A stretch of 44,858 nucleotides of DNA from Phaeobacter sp. QD34_24 (GCF_028890115.1 NZ_JARCJD010000025.1:1-44858); one strand, 5' to 3'; counted from the stretch's first letter, positions 9,801 to 17,120 are shown. A program made the numbers and translations. The notes: a model not told the origin generated them from the letters alone.

Positions 9801-10169
9801 CTGGATGAGGCCAGCGCCGTGCTGCGCAATCCCGATCTTGCCCATGTGTTTGCACCGGAAACGCTCGCCGAGGTGCCTGTCACCGCCGCTATCGATGGGG
9901 TGCGCCTGCATGGGGTGATCGACCGGCTGATCGTCGGGGCCGACAGGGTTCTGGCAGTGGATTTCAAATCCAACGCCACCGTGCCGCAAACCCTGGCCGC
10001 CTGCCCTGAAGGATTGCTGCGGCAAATGGGCGCCTATGCCCTGGCGCTGGCGCAGATCTACCCGGAGAAAACCGTGGAAACCGCCCTGCTATGGACGCGC
10101 AATGCGACCCTCATGCCCCTGCCGCACGATCTTGTGACTGCGGCCTTTGCGCGGCGCGGGGAACCTTGA
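6807..10169 (+). CDS. addA: Double-strand break repair helicase-nuclease AddA
   Basis: This 1120-residue protein combines a UvrD/Rep-type helicase with a C-terminal PD-(D/E)XK nuclease. Walker A is AANAGSGKT near residue 30, Walker B is LVDEAQDTSPVQWD near 390, and motif III is VVGDKKQSIYSFQGADPD. The later motif VMSVHGSKGLEAP and the nuclease motif VIDRLIVGADRVLAVDFKSN near the C terminus are intact. With AddB it forms the end-processing enzyme that replaces RecBCD in this lineage. The start overlaps the addB stop, implying translational coupling. Confidence 0.96.
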   Translation: MSAPRDAASEAQFRAARPDASTWLAANAGSGKTKVLTDRVARLLLKGVQPQHILCLTYTKAAASEMQNRLFQRLGEWAMLEDVELANALNDLGAGDVAHGAGLAQARTLFARAIETPGGLKIQTIHSFCSSLLRRFPLEAGVSPQFAEMEDRAATLLRGEIVEDIAKGPEAHLVDALARHVAGSDFDELTAAICQRRAEFADPLDRAGLLRLFDLPEQFDAATLEALVFLGGEADLLTRTREMLATGGTNDQKAAAKLAGIGTPSIEDLPVLESVFLTGASAKEPFTAKIGSFPTKKLQKDNPDLMDRLEPFMLRVEDARAKRLALMAADKSEDLHAFASVFLPEYERRKQLRGWLDFDDLILKARGLLNDPAVAAWVLYRLDGGIDHILVDEAQDTSPVQWDVIEKLAQEFTSGAGARSEVERTIFVVGDKKQSIYSFQGADPDAFDRMQQEFGQRLAETGAGLQNAALEFSFRSSAAILKLVDLVFQDFPRAGFHKDSLHRAFKSDLPGRVDLWPAVDKLDEEEDRDWTDPVDRPGARHHTVILAERIAREIKRMIDQKITIPEDGPTRGTFQRRPVHAGDFLILVQRRSELFSEIIRACKAARLPIAGADRLKVGAELAVKDIAALLSFLATPEDNLSLAAALKSPLFGWSEQMLFDLAHRRKPGSYLWTALRERAADFPETMEILDDLRGQTDFLRPYDLIERVLTRHKGRQKLLGRLGPEAEDGINALLSQALAYERTDIPSLTGFLVWMQTDDLEIKRQMGAAGDMIRVMSVHGSKGLEAPIVILPDTAKRKPPMDAEIMVAEGAPLWRVPKDQMPAAMGAAREAAQEKQRNERLRLLYVALTRAEKWLIVAGAGELSKEGDSWYQMVEGALRSGGGVEADMPGGPGLRMQHGDWDGLELVHRDAPETKAVSLPDLFTRPAPAYVAPEATLSPSELGGAKALPGDLGLEEEAAKARGTALHLLLEHLPGQPEETWPALAQALLNGAEIAETLLDEASAVLRNPDLAHVFAPETLAEVPVTAAIDGVRLHGVIDRLIVGADRVLAVDFKSNATVPQTLAACPEGLLRQMGAYALALAQIYPEKTVETALLWTRNATLMPLPHDLVTAAFARRGEP

Positions 10170-10194
10170 CGAGTCCTTAAGCCCTACCTAGGTT
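10166..10194 (+). promoter_or_regulatory. Candidate sigma-70 promoter for trxA
   Basis: TTGACG at 10166-10171, a 17-bp spacer, and TAGGTT at 10189-10194. The -35 box overlaps the addA stop codon. This would let trxA be expressed independently of the long upstream operon. Confidence 0.45.
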
Positions 10195-10231
10195 CTGCAG
10201 CAAGTTGCCATTCATCTCAGGAGACATGAGC

Positions 10232-10552
10232 ATGTCCACCGTAGCCGTCACCGACGAAACATTTGACGCCGAAGTCAAGAACTCCTCCGTTCCCGTAGTG
10301 GTGGATTTCTGGGCCGAATGGTGTGGTCCCTGCAAGCAGATCGGCCCCGCTCTCGAAGAGCTCGCCGCCGAATACGGCGACAAGGTGAAGATCGCCAAGG
10401 TCGATGTGGACAGCAACCCGAACTCTGCCGCCGCCATGGGCGTGCGCGGCATTCCGGCGCTGTTCATCTTCAAGGACGGTCAGGTTGTGTCCAACCGCGC
10501 CGGCGCCGCCCCCAAGGCCGCGCTGCAAAGCTGGATCGACGACAGCATCTGA
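10232..10552 (+). CDS. trxA: Thioredoxin
   Basis: This is a 106-residue cytoplasmic thioredoxin with the active site [13 protein letters not shown] (about residues 28-40) and the cis-proline motif [11 protein letters not shown]. It reduces protein disulfides, including those of ribonucleotide reductase and peroxiredoxins. The ATG at 10232 is preferred because AGGAG at 10219-10223 lies eight bases upstream; the ATG at 10226 is too close to that site. Its own promoter and terminator bracket it, so it can be a single transcription unit. Confidence 0.97.
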   Translation: MSTVAVTDETFDAEVKNSSVPVVVDFWAEWCGPCKQIGPALEELAAEYGDKVKIAKVDVDSNPNSAAAMGVRGIPALFIFKDGQVVSNRAGAAPKAALQSWIDDSI

Positions 10553-10578
10553 TCCCGCCTTTGAAGGTACGGATTTTC

Positions 10579-10605
10579 AAGGGGCGCCCAAGGGGCGCCC
10601 CTTTT
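10579..10605 (+). terminator. Rho-independent terminator after trxA
   Basis: A perfect 10-bp stem (AAGGGGCGCC paired with GGCGCCCCTT) with a five-base loop, followed by a short T run, 26 bp after the trxA stop. On the opposite strand the hairpin lacks a T tract, so it serves trxA rather than the converging gene. Confidence 0.85.
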
Positions 10606-10643
10606 CCTTGGCACTTGCCCATCGATCGAAAACATGTGCTTCG

Positions 10644-11303
10644 CTATTTCGACGTGCGGGAAAACACCATCTTCTGGTTGGCCAGCTTGTCCTGATCCCC
10701 GACCCAAGCGTAGCACAGCAGCGACGGGTTATGTTCGGCCACGGTGATGCGATGAAGCTGCCCCGGCGGGTTGAAGATCAAGGACCCCGGCGCATAGACG
10801 CCCTGGTCGTTTTCCGAAACGGCACCAGACAGGCAGATATAGCTTTCCGAGATCCCGTCATGGGCATGGGCAGGATAGGTGCATCCCGGCGCAAACAGCA
10901 CCAATCCCAGGATCACCTCGTCGGTCATCACCGGGCCGGTGGGGCCGGCCAGTTCGGCATAGGCATATCTGCGCTCCAGCCCACGCGGCACCTTTTCATA
11001 GCCGTATTGCCAGACCAGATGGTCGCGCACGGCTTCGATCGCGCGGATAAAGGCGCCGTGACGTTCCTGCCGCCCATTGTCGAGCGCCCGCTGCAAATGC
11101 GCCGTCACCGGTTTGTCGACACTGGCACCGGCGCGCACTTCGGCATTGGATTTCAGAACCCGGCTGATCCGCTCGCGAACCATGCGCTGGTGGGCGCGGA
11201 TCTTGACGCTGCCACCGGCCGACAGGCGACGATAGAGCTCGTAGAAGTCCCTGAGGAGATATTCCCATTCAGGGCATTCCCTGAGACGTGTCTGATCTGT
11301 CAT
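10644..11303 (-). CDS. dddL: Cupin dimethylsulfoniopropionate lyase, DddL type
   Basis: This 219-residue protein has a complete C-terminal cupin. Motif 1 is HAHDGISESYICLSG (metal ligands at about H146, H148, E153) and motif 2 is GSLIFNPPGQLH (H184). The helical N-terminal half and overall size suit DddL-type DMSP lyases, which cleave DMSP to dimethyl sulfide and acrylate in the cytoplasm of marine Rhodobacteraceae. DddQ and DddW are shorter relatives. The start at 11303 follows AGGGGA; an upstream ATG at 11342 would add 13 residues but has a weaker ribosome site. The fold is certain, the DddL assignment likely. Confidence 0.78.
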   Translation of the reverse strand: MTDQTRLRECPEWEYLLRDFYELYRRLSAGGSVKIRAHQRMVRERISRVLKSNAEVRAGASVDKPVTAHLQRALDNGRQERHGAFIRAIEAVRDHLVWQYGYEKVPRGLERRYAYAELAGPTGPVMTDEVILGLVLFAPGCTYPAHAHDGISESYICLSGAVSENDQGVYAPGSLIFNPPGQLHRITVAEHNPSLLCYAWVGDQDKLANQKMVFSRTSK

Positions 11304-11319
11304 GCCCCTGTCCCCTTTG

Positions 11320-11333
11320 TTGGCCTGCGCCAA
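11320..11333. promoter_or_regulatory. Inverted repeat just upstream of the DMSP lyase gene
   Basis: TTGGC-CTGC-GCCAA is a perfect five-base inverted repeat 16 bp upstream of the lyase start, within the 164-bp gap shared with the divergent Lin0512 pair. It could be an operator or a leader hairpin. No regulator gene lies nearby, and such a short repeat can arise by chance. Confidence 0.25.
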
Positions 11334-11467
11334 ACATGTCATCCGAGTTCACCGCCTCTATCTTCGGCGCGACGGCCTGGTGTCGCATTCGGAACCCAAA
11401 GCACTTCCGACCCTTTCCTCCGTTCTCCATTCCCGGCAAAGTGAGTGCAAAGAACAGGAGGATCCTC

Positions 11468-11812
11468 ATGGCCAAAACCCGGGTATTGGTGGAGTTCGGC
11501 ATGGGCACATCCCTGCGCCGCGCCGATTACACCGAAGCGGCGAAACGTGCGATCAGGGATGCGCTTTGGCACAACTCGGTCAATATGGCCGAGCTGTTCG
11601 ATTTCCCGAAGGAAGCGATGATCATCGATGCCGAGATTGGCGTGCAAGAGCCCGATCAGGTCGATGCAGAGGCCCTGAAAGAGATCTTCCCCTATGGTCG
11701 CCCCGATATCCGCATCAGCAAGGGCGGCCTTGATATCGACAAACCCGGCGGTGGCAAGACTGTCATCGCCAATGCCGCCGTGATCGTCTCGTTCCAGATG
11801 GAGGCCGTGTGA
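11468..11812 (+). CDS. Lin0512-family conserved protein, first of a tandem pair
   Basis: This 114-residue cytoplasmic protein carries the family pattern VEFGMGTSLRRADYTEAAKR (residues about 8-27), followed by a conserved Ala-rich C-terminal strand. The molecular function of the family is not known to me. The ATG at 11468 follows AGGAGG (about 11456-11461); longer in-frame extensions are not family-like. It overlaps its paralogue downstream (TGATG), so the two are probably made together and may form a hetero-oligomer (inference). It is divergent from the DMSP lyase gene. Confidence 0.85.
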   Translation: MAKTRVLVEFGMGTSLRRADYTEAAKRAIRDALWHNSVNMAELFDFPKEAMIIDAEIGVQEPDQVDAEALKEIFPYGRPDIRISKGGLDIDKPGGGKTVIANAAVIVSFQMEAV

Positions 11813-12177
11813 TGGCAGACAAACGCATCATCCTGGAAATGGGTACCGGCAACGACCTGTACGGCCAGGACTACACCAAGGCAGCCCGACGGGCGGTGCA
11901 GGATGCGCTGCATCATTCCTCGATCACTCTGTTTTCCGAACTGGGGATCGATCACAGTGAAATGCGGGTCGAGGTCACCATCGGTGTGCAAAACCCCGAA
12001 GCCGTGGATTGCGATCTGGTCGCCTCCGATCTGCCGCGCGGGCGGGCAAGGGTGCGGGCCGTGTTTGGCGGGCTGGATGTGGCGGGCGCGGATGGCAAGG
12101 CGCCGCATGTGATCGCCACGGCAGCTGTGGAAGCCTGGCTGCCGGATCAGGCGGGGCGTTATCGCTGGTCGGAGTAG
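11812..12177 (+). CDS. Lin0512-family conserved protein, second of a tandem pair
   Basis: This 121-residue paralogue aligns end to end with the upstream gene: LEMGTGNDLYGQDYTKAARR matches VEFGMGTSLRRADYTEAAKR, then IGVQNPEAVD matches IGVQEPDQVD. The start ATG at 11812 shares a base with the upstream stop. Function is unknown. Its C terminus has an extra tail (DQAGRYRWSE) not present in the first copy, so the copies have diverged and may not be redundant. Confidence 0.83.
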   Translation: MADKRIILEMGTGNDLYGQDYTKAARRAVQDALHHSSITLFSELGIDHSEMRVEVTIGVQNPEAVDCDLVASDLPRGRARVRAVFGGLDVAGADGKAPHVIATAAVEAWLPDQAGRYRWSE

Positions 12178-12193
12178 CCCCCCAGAATAGCGA

Positions 12194-12219
12194 AAAGCCG
12201 CCCTGGGATGGACGGCTTT
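12194..12219. terminator. Stem-loop between convergent Lin0512 and DUF1127 genes
   Basis: AAAGCCG (12194-12200) pairs with CGGCTTT (12213-12219) around a 12-base loop. Flanking A and T residues make a usable terminator on both strands, better on the minus strand where TTTT follows. It is preceded by ATAGCGAA, a string that also precedes the leader hairpin of the DUF1127 gene. Confidence 0.6.
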
Positions 12220-12253
12220 ACTAGCGATAAGATGTCATTGGAAAGTCTGCCTG

Positions 12254-12448
12254 TCAGATCTTTGCAATGTCGTCGCGGGTCAGACCGATATCGGTCAGCT
12301 GGGCGTCGCTCAGACGGGACAGAGCGCGGCGGGTGATGCGGGCTTCGCGCGCGTCACGGAATGCAGATTTTGCGTTGAGGACAGTATCCACCACGCGCAG
12401 AACGGCAACAGCGCCGAGCGGTGCATGGATGTTTGCAGTTGTGGCCAT
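12254..12448 (-). CDS. DUF1127 small arginine-rich protein
   Basis: This 64-residue protein ends with the DUF1127 signature LSRLSDAQLTDIGLTRDDI (about residues 44-62), preceded by an Arg-rich helix (RDAREARITRRAL). Members in alphaproteobacteria are abundant micro-proteins; some in Rhodobacter and Agrobacterium bind or affect RNA and respond to stress. It is a single gene with its own leader hairpin and downstream terminator. A function for this copy cannot be read from the sequence. Confidence 0.88.
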   Translation of the reverse strand: MATTANIHAPLGAVAVLRVVDTVLNAKSAFRDAREARITRRALSRLSDAQLTDIGLTRDDIAKI

Positions 12449-12470
12449 GTGAAGGCTCCTGAAATAGCGA

Positions 12471-12489
12471 AACCGGCCCCATGCCGGTT
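12471..12489 (-). promoter_or_regulatory. Leader stem-loop upstream of the DUF1127 gene
   Basis: AACCGGC (12471-12477) and GCCGGTT (12483-12489) form a perfect 7-bp stem with a five-base loop, 22 bp before the start codon. It may lie in the 5' untranslated region and affect translation or mRNA stability, or be the terminator of an unseen short transcript. Confidence 0.45.
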
Positions 12490-12512
12490 CTGAGGCCCAT
12501 GTAGGAAACCAA

Positions 12513-12525
12513 TGTGAGTCTCACA
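12513..12525. promoter_or_regulatory. Palindromic operator candidate
   Basis: TGTGAG-T-CTCACA is a perfect 6+6 palindrome between the divergent DUF1127 gene and hslV. It has the size of a small dimeric regulator site. No regulator can be assigned. Confidence 0.35.
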
Positions 12526-12627
12526 ATTGCCGGTTTTACAGCCCCGATCTGCGTGTGATGCATAACAAATGAACAGTTTGTTAACTTTTGCCCCAGCACC
12601 CCCCTGCGCGATACGCCCAGATACAAG

Positions 12628-12658
12628 GTTGAGCATGCCGCCCCCAGCGCCCATATAT
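12628..12658 (+). promoter_or_regulatory. Candidate heat-shock (RpoH) promoter of hslVU
   Basis: GTTGAGC at 12628-12634 and CCCATATAT at 12650-12658, separated by 15 bp, resemble the sigma-32 pattern CTTGAA / CCCCATNT. The -10-like box ends 24 bp before the hslV ATG. Heat induction of hslVU is well known in other bacteria. Confidence 0.5.
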
Positions 12659-12682
12659 GCTGCAACGAGATTGGAGGCGCAT

Positions 12683-13246
12683 ATGGCAGACGACCAGTTC
12701 CCCGGATGGCACGGGACCACCATTATCGGTGTCAAGAAAGACGGGCTTGTGGTGATTGCCGGCGATGGGCAGGTCTCTTTGGGGCAGACCGTGATCAAGG
12801 GCAGCGCCCGCAAGGTGCGCCGCCTGTCGCCGGGCGGCTATGATGTGGTGGCGGGCTTTGCCGGGTCAACCGCCGATGCCTTTACCCTGCTGGAGCGTCT
12901 TGAAGCCAAGCTGGAAGCCACCCCTGGCCAACTGGCCCGCGCCAGTGTGGAGCTGGCCAAGGACTGGCGCACCGACAAGTACCTGCAAAAACTCGAAGCG
13001 ATGCTCATCGTCACCGATGGCACCGACCTGTTGGTGATCACCGGGGCCGGCGATGTGCTAGAACCGGAACATGATGTGGCCGCCATCGGATCGGGGGGCA
13101 ACTTTGCCCTGGCCGCCGCGCGCGCCATGATGGACAGCGACAAATCCGCCGAAACCGTTGCCCGTGAAGCCATGGCGATCGCCGCGGATATCTGCGTCTA
13201 TACCAACGGTAACCTGACGGTTGAAACCATCGGGGCGGGTCACTGA
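12683..13246 (+). CDS. hslV: ATP-dependent protease proteolytic subunit HslV
   Basis: This is the 187-residue, proteasome-like peptidase of the HslUV (ClpQY) protease. The N terminus reads [11 protein letters not shown] followed by [10 protein letters not shown], so the catalytic threonine is Thr12 and must be exposed by removing an 11-residue propeptide, as in other alphaproteobacterial Hsl[16 protein letters not shown] follows and is typical. The ATG at 12683 has GGAGG six bases upstream. HslU, its ATPase, is encoded downstream with one gene in between. Confidence 0.96.
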   Translation: MADDQFPGWHGTTIIGVKKDGLVVIAGDGQVSLGQTVIKGSARKVRRLSPGGYDVVAGFAGSTADAFTLLERLEAKLEATPGQLARASVELAKDWRTDKYLQKLEAMLIVTDGTDLLVITGAGDVLEPEHDVAAIGSGGNFALAAARAMMDSDKSAETVAREAMAIAADICVYTNGNLTVETIGAGH

Positions 13247-13247
13247 G

Positions 13248-14318
13248 GTGTCGGACATCGACCGCAACGACCTGCGCGCCGCAGTTGGCTCGGGCCTGTT
13301 GAGCGAGGCCCAGGCGGCCTCGCTGCTGGCCCTGGCCCAAAGCCGCAAGGGCGCGCGGGAGAACCTCGCCGAAGGTGATGAGCCGTTTGAGCTGTTCAAG
13401 GGCTTCAACGAGATCTTCATCGTCATCGGCCTGTTGATCCTGGCCTCGGGCTGGGCGGCGGTCACAGCAACCAATCTGGCGGTCAGCGTCGGTGGCTATC
13501 AGGGCAAGACCGTCACCGCTGCCATCCTGGGTGCCGCGGTGCTTTGGGCCCTGTCCGAGTATTTCATCCGCCGCCGCCGCATGGTGGCCCCGGCGATTGC
13601 CCTGTCGATCCTATGGGCCTTAAATGCCGGGATGGGGCTGACAGCGCAGTTTTCCCAGCCCTTCATGATGGCACAGTCGGATTACTCCAGCATGCAACTG
13701 CCCATCGCGCTTTGCACCGGGGCGATTGCGATCTACTGGCTGCGGTTCAAGGTGCCCTTTGCCATGGCGCTGATCGCGCTTGGTGTCTTTGCGCTGGCGC
13801 TGTTGATGGGGGCGATCCGCATGGGGACCCCTGCGGATATCGGCGAATTCTTCCTGCTGTCCGCCTCTGGTCCCTTTGCCTGGATCACGCTGCTGGTGGG
13901 GCTTGCGGTCTTCATCGTTGCGATGGTCTTTGACATGAGCGATCCGCACCGGGTCACCCGCCGCTCGGCCCAGGGGTTCTGGCTGCATGTGGTGGCGGCC
14001 CCTGCCCTGGTGAACACCATCGCTCTGACCCTGCTGGAAAACGGCAGCAACGGCGCGCATCTGCTGCTTCTGGCGGTGCTGGTCGGTTTTGCCTTTGTCG
14101 CCATCGTGATCGACCGGCGGTCCTTCCTGATCGCCGCCATCGGCTATAGCGTGACGCTGGCAGGCACCGTCTTCGATGGCGAAGGCGCTGCTTCCACCAT
14201 CCTGGTGCTCGGCGTCTTCCTGGTGGCGCTGGGGGCCTTCTGGACCCGCATTCGCGCCGCGCTTCTTTCACCCTTGTCCGGGCTGGTGCCGCTGGATCGG
14301 CTGCCGCCCTCTCATTGA
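13248..14318 (+). CDS. Polytopic membrane protein, DUF2157-like, unknown function
   Basis: This 356-residue protein has a soluble N-terminal segment of about 55 residues ([20 protein letters not shown]) followed by about ten hydrophobic helices, the first at [17 protein letters not shown]. The layout resembles DUF2157-type membrane proteins; no catalytic motif is visible. GTG at 13248, one base after the hslV stop, is preferred; an ATG at 13221 inside hslV is in frame. Its place between hslV and hslU suggests co-transcription with the protease, but a functional link is not established. Confidence 0.78.
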   Translation: MSDIDRNDLRAAVGSGLLSEAQAASLLALAQSRKGARENLAEGDEPFELFKGFNEIFIVIGLLILASGWAAVTATNLAVSVGGYQGKTVTAAILGAAVLWALSEYFIRRRRMVAPAIALSILWALNAGMGLTAQFSQPFMMAQSDYSSMQLPIALCTGAIAIYWLRFKVPFAMALIALGVFALALLMGAIRMGTPADIGEFFLLSASGPFAWITLLVGLAVFIVAMVFDMSDPHRVTRRSAQGFWLHVVAAPALVNTIALTLLENGSNGAHLLLLAVLVGFAFVAIVIDRRSFLIAAIGYSVTLAGTVFDGEGAASTILVLGVFLVALGAFWTRIRAALLSPLSGLVPLDRLPPSH

Positions 14319-14331
14319 TACGGGACTATAC

Positions 14332-15645
14332 ATGACTGACCTCACCCCCCGCGAAATCGTTTCCGAACTGGACCGATTCATCATCGGCCAGAAAGAGGCC
14401 AAGCGCGCCGTTGCCGTCGCCCTGCGCAACCGCTGGCGGCGCAAGCAGTTGGGCGATGACCTGCGCGACGAAGTCTATCCCAAGAACATCCTGATGATCG
14501 GCCCCACCGGCGTCGGCAAGACCGAGATCAGCCGCCGCCTGGCGAAACTCGCCCGTGCGCCTTTCATCAAGGTCGAGGCCACCAAGTTCACCGAAGTGGG
14601 TTACGTGGGCCGCGACGTGGAGCAGATCGTGCGGGACCTGGTGGATACCGCAATCCTGCAGACCCGTGAATTCATGCGCGAAGATGTGAAGGCCAAGGCC
14701 CATAAGGCGGCCGAGGATCGCGTCATCACCGCCATTGCCGGCGCCGAAGCCCGCGAGGGCACCCGCGAGGTGTTCCGCAAGAAACTGAAATCCGGTGAAC
14801 TGGATGACACGGTGATCGAGCTGGAGGTCACCGATACCTCGAACCCGATGGGTGGCATGTTCGACATTCCCGGCCAGCCGGGCAGCCCCATGGGCGGCAT
14901 GATGAACCTCGGGGATCTCTTCGGTAAGGCCATGGGCGGGCGCACAGTAAAGAAACGCCTCACCGTCGCCGAAAGCTACGAGGTGCTGATCGGCGAAGAG
15001 GCGGACAAGCTCTTGGACGATGAAACCGTCACCCGCACCGCGCTGGAATCGGTTGAACAGAACGGCATTGTCTTCCTGGATGAGATCGACAAGGTCTGCG
15101 CCCGCTCGGACGCGCGCGGCGGCGATGTCAGCCGCGAAGGCGTGCAGCGGGATCTGCTGCCGCTGATCGAGGGCACCACCGTCAGTACCAAACATGGCCC
15201 CGTAAAGACCGACCATATCCTGTTCATCGCCTCTGGCGCCTTCCATATCGCCAAGCCTTCGGACCTGTTGCCGGAACTGCAGGGCCGTCTGCCGATCCGG
15301 GTCAATCTGCGCGCGCTCAGCGAAAAGGACTTTATCCGCATCCTGACCGAGACCGACAATGCGCTGACCCGACAGTACACCGCACTGATGGGCACCGAAG
15401 AGGTCAAGGTTACCTTCACCGAGGACGGCATCGCGGCCCTGGCCAAGATCGCCGCCGAGGTCAATCAGGCGGTGGAAAACATCGGGGCCCGGCGTCTTTA
15501 CACGGTGATGGAGCGGGTGTTTGAGGAACTGTCCTTTACCGCACCGGACCGGGCCGGCGAGGCGATCACCGTCGATGCAAGGTTCGTGACCACAAACCTT
15601 GGCGAGCTGAGCCGGTCAAACGATCTCAGCCGCTACGTGTTGTAA
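14332..15645 (+). CDS. hslU: ATP-dependent protease ATPase subunit HslU
   Basis: This 437-residue AAA+ unfoldase feeds substrates to HslV. The N terminus [17 protein letters not shown] is the family hallmark, Walker A is [13 protein letters not shown] near residue 60, and Walker B is [13 protein letters not shown] near 250. The C-terminal LSRYVL tail, which docks into HslV, is present. The ATG at 14332 starts the conserved N terminus, 13 bp after the preceding stop. It is presumably transcribed with hslV. Confidence 0.97.
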   Translation: MTDLTPREIVSELDRFIIGQKEAKRAVAVALRNRWRRKQLGDDLRDEVYPKNILMIGPTGVGKTEISRRLAKLARAPFIKVEATKFTEVGYVGRDVEQIVRDLVDTAILQTREFMREDVKAKAHKAAEDRVITAIAGAEAREGTREVFRKKLKSGELDDTVIELEVTDTSNPMGGMFDIPGQPGSPMGGMMNLGDLFGKAMGGRTVKKRLTVAESYEVLIGEEADKLLDDETVTRTALESVEQNGIVFLDEIDKVCARSDARGGDVSREGVQRDLLPLIEGTTVSTKHGPVKTDHILFIASGAFHIAKPSDLLPELQGRLPIRVNLRALSEKDFIRILTETDNALTRQYTALMGTEEVKVTFTEDGIAALAKIAAEVNQAVENIGARRLYTVMERVFEELSFTAPDRAGEAITVDARFVTTNLGELSRSNDLSRYVL

Positions 15646-15673
15646 ACGGCAAGCAACCCGTAATTTCTGATGC

Positions 15674-15697
15674 ATGCCGCTTGGAACCGGGCGGCAT
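15674..15697 (+). other. Stem-loop in the hslU - DUF900 gap
   Basis: ATGCCGC (15674-15680) and GCGGCAT (15691-15697) form a 7-bp stem with a 10-base loop, 28 bp after hslU. No T tract follows, so it is not a standard intrinsic terminator. It might protect the 3' end of the hslVU message. Confidence 0.35.
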
Positions 15698-15737
15698 ACA
15701 TCCTATCCATGGTCCTGTTTGGTTTTGGACGGCGCAG

Positions 15738-16853
15738 ATGCGGTATTTTCGGGTATTTCTCTATCTATTCCTGCTGGGCGCAGCGGCCTGCACGCCGCGC
15801 CCCTATTCGCCCACCATGCCCGAGGCGCTGGAGGTCGGCACACCAAAAACGGTCTTTGCCGCAACCATCCGCGACCCCCGCCCCGAGGGAGGGTTCGGGG
15901 TCGGGCGAACCGACGGCTATCACCTGCTGGAGCTGACGGTGTCGATCCCGCCGGAGCGCAAGCCGGGACAGCTCATCTTCGGCGGCGAGGCCCCCGATCC
16001 CAACCGCGAGTTCACCATGGCCGCGCGCCGGGAATTCGACAGTCCCGCCGCGTTCTCGGCACGGATAGATCATGAGCTGCAGCAGTTTGCGCCGGATGAG
16101 CGCGATATCACCCTCTTTGTGCATGGGTTCAATTCCACCCAGTCCGAAACCGCCTTTCGTGCCGCCCAGCTCACTCATGATATCGGCGTGCCGGGTGTCA
16201 CCGTAGTCTATTCCTGGCCCAGCCTCGCCAGCCCGTTGGGCTATGCCTATGACGCCGACAGCGTGATGTTCGCGCGGGACGGCTTGGAGCGTCTTCTCAA
16301 GGACCTGAGTCGCACCAAGGCCCGGCGCGTGGTTCTGGTGGCGCATTCGATGGGGTCGATGCTGGCCATGGAGGTCCTGCGGCAGATCGAGATTGAAACG
16401 CCGGGCTGGGCACATAGAAATCTTGAAGGCGTCATCCTGATGTCGCCGGATCTTGATCTGGATGTGTTCAAAAGCCAGATGAGCCGTATCGATCCGGTGC
16501 CGCAGCCCTTCCTTGTTTTTGTGTCCCGCAAGGACAAGATCCTGACCCTGTCACAGCGCCTGCGCGGAACGCACAGTCGCTCGCGGCTTGGCAATCTGGC
16601 CTCGGTGGAAGAACTGAACACCCTGCCGATCAGCATCATCGATACAACCGCCTATGCGGATACGGCGGATTCCGGCCATCTGGTTGCAGGCACCTCCCCT
16701 GCCCTGCTGACCATCCTCAGTGCCGCCCGCGCAACAACGCAGGCCTTTGAGCGCGGCGGGCTTGTCTTCAACACCATCCTGCCGCCCCCCGTGGTCGAGG
16801 AAAAGCGCGTCAAGGATCTGTCGCTTGTACGGCTGGTTGACAGCCCGCGTTAA
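15738..16853 (+). CDS. DUF900-type alpha/beta hydrolase, probable lipoprotein
   Basis: This 371-residue protein begins with a short signal (MRYFRVFLYLFLLGAAAC), with a possible lipidated cysteine at residue 18. The hydrolase core follows: oxyanion-region motif LFVHGFNSTQSE near residue 130 and nucleophile elbow VLVAHSMGSMLAME near 200. The DUF900 family has no defined substrate. The ATG at 15738 is chosen because it begins directly at the signal sequence; a longer in-frame start lacks one. It stands alone between hslU and the repeat element that begins five bases after its stop. Confidence 0.85.
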   Translation: MRYFRVFLYLFLLGAAACTPRPYSPTMPEALEVGTPKTVFAATIRDPRPEGGFGVGRTDGYHLLELTVSIPPERKPGQLIFGGEAPDPNREFTMAARREFDSPAAFSARIDHELQQFAPDERDITLFVHGFNSTQSETAFRAAQLTHDIGVPGVTVVYSWPSLASPLGYAYDADSVMFARDGLERLLKDLSRTKARRVVLVAHSMGSMLAMEVLRQIEIETPGWAHRNLEGVILMSPDLDLDVFKSQMSRIDPVPQPFLVFVSRKDKILTLSQRLRGTHSRSRLGNLASVEELNTLPISIIDTTAYADTADSGHLVAGTSPALLTILSAARATTQAFERGGLVFNTILPPPVVEEKRVKDLSLVRLVDSPR

Positions 16854-16857
16854 GCCG

Positions 16858-17120
16858 AGGCTCAGGACCCATTAATCCTACGCCACTGGCGCCAAATCCA
16901 CGAGATATCAGGGGTTTGGCGCGCGCCGTGCATATGGCTCTATTCGCAAGCGTGACAAGCCACTGAGATGAAGTGGATTTGACGTCCTTCGGATTGGACG
17001 GAATTTCCGCCTGCTTGCCTCTCAATGCTTTGAAATAGAACCACTATTGCGGCAGCATTGCTTGTGAGCAGACAGTAATTCTGTCAAACCAGTGGCGTAG
17101 GATTAATGGGTCCTTAGCCT
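16858..17120. mobile_element. MITE-like element with long terminal inverted repeats
   Basis: The ends are near-perfect inverted repeats. A 25-bp core at 16865-16889 is exactly complementary to 17089-17113, and extending outward by seven bases (16858-16864 with 17114-17120) adds only one mismatch. The interior of about 200 bp has no convincing coding frame. The element fills the gap between two convergent genes and its right end touches the last codons of smr. It looks like a non-autonomous transposable element or a collapsed insertion sequence. No clear target duplication is visible. Confidence 0.75.

Noticed and set aside
12178-12253. Possible CcsR-type small RNAs after the DUF1127 gene, as in Rhodobacter
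   Set aside because: The CCUCCUCCC loop motif is not present and there is room for only one short hairpin, which reads as a terminator.
16810-17025. 71-codon open frame within the inverted-repeat element as a transposase remnant
   Set aside because: It runs across the left repeat into the DUF900 gene and has no DDE or other transposase motif; the frame is incidental.
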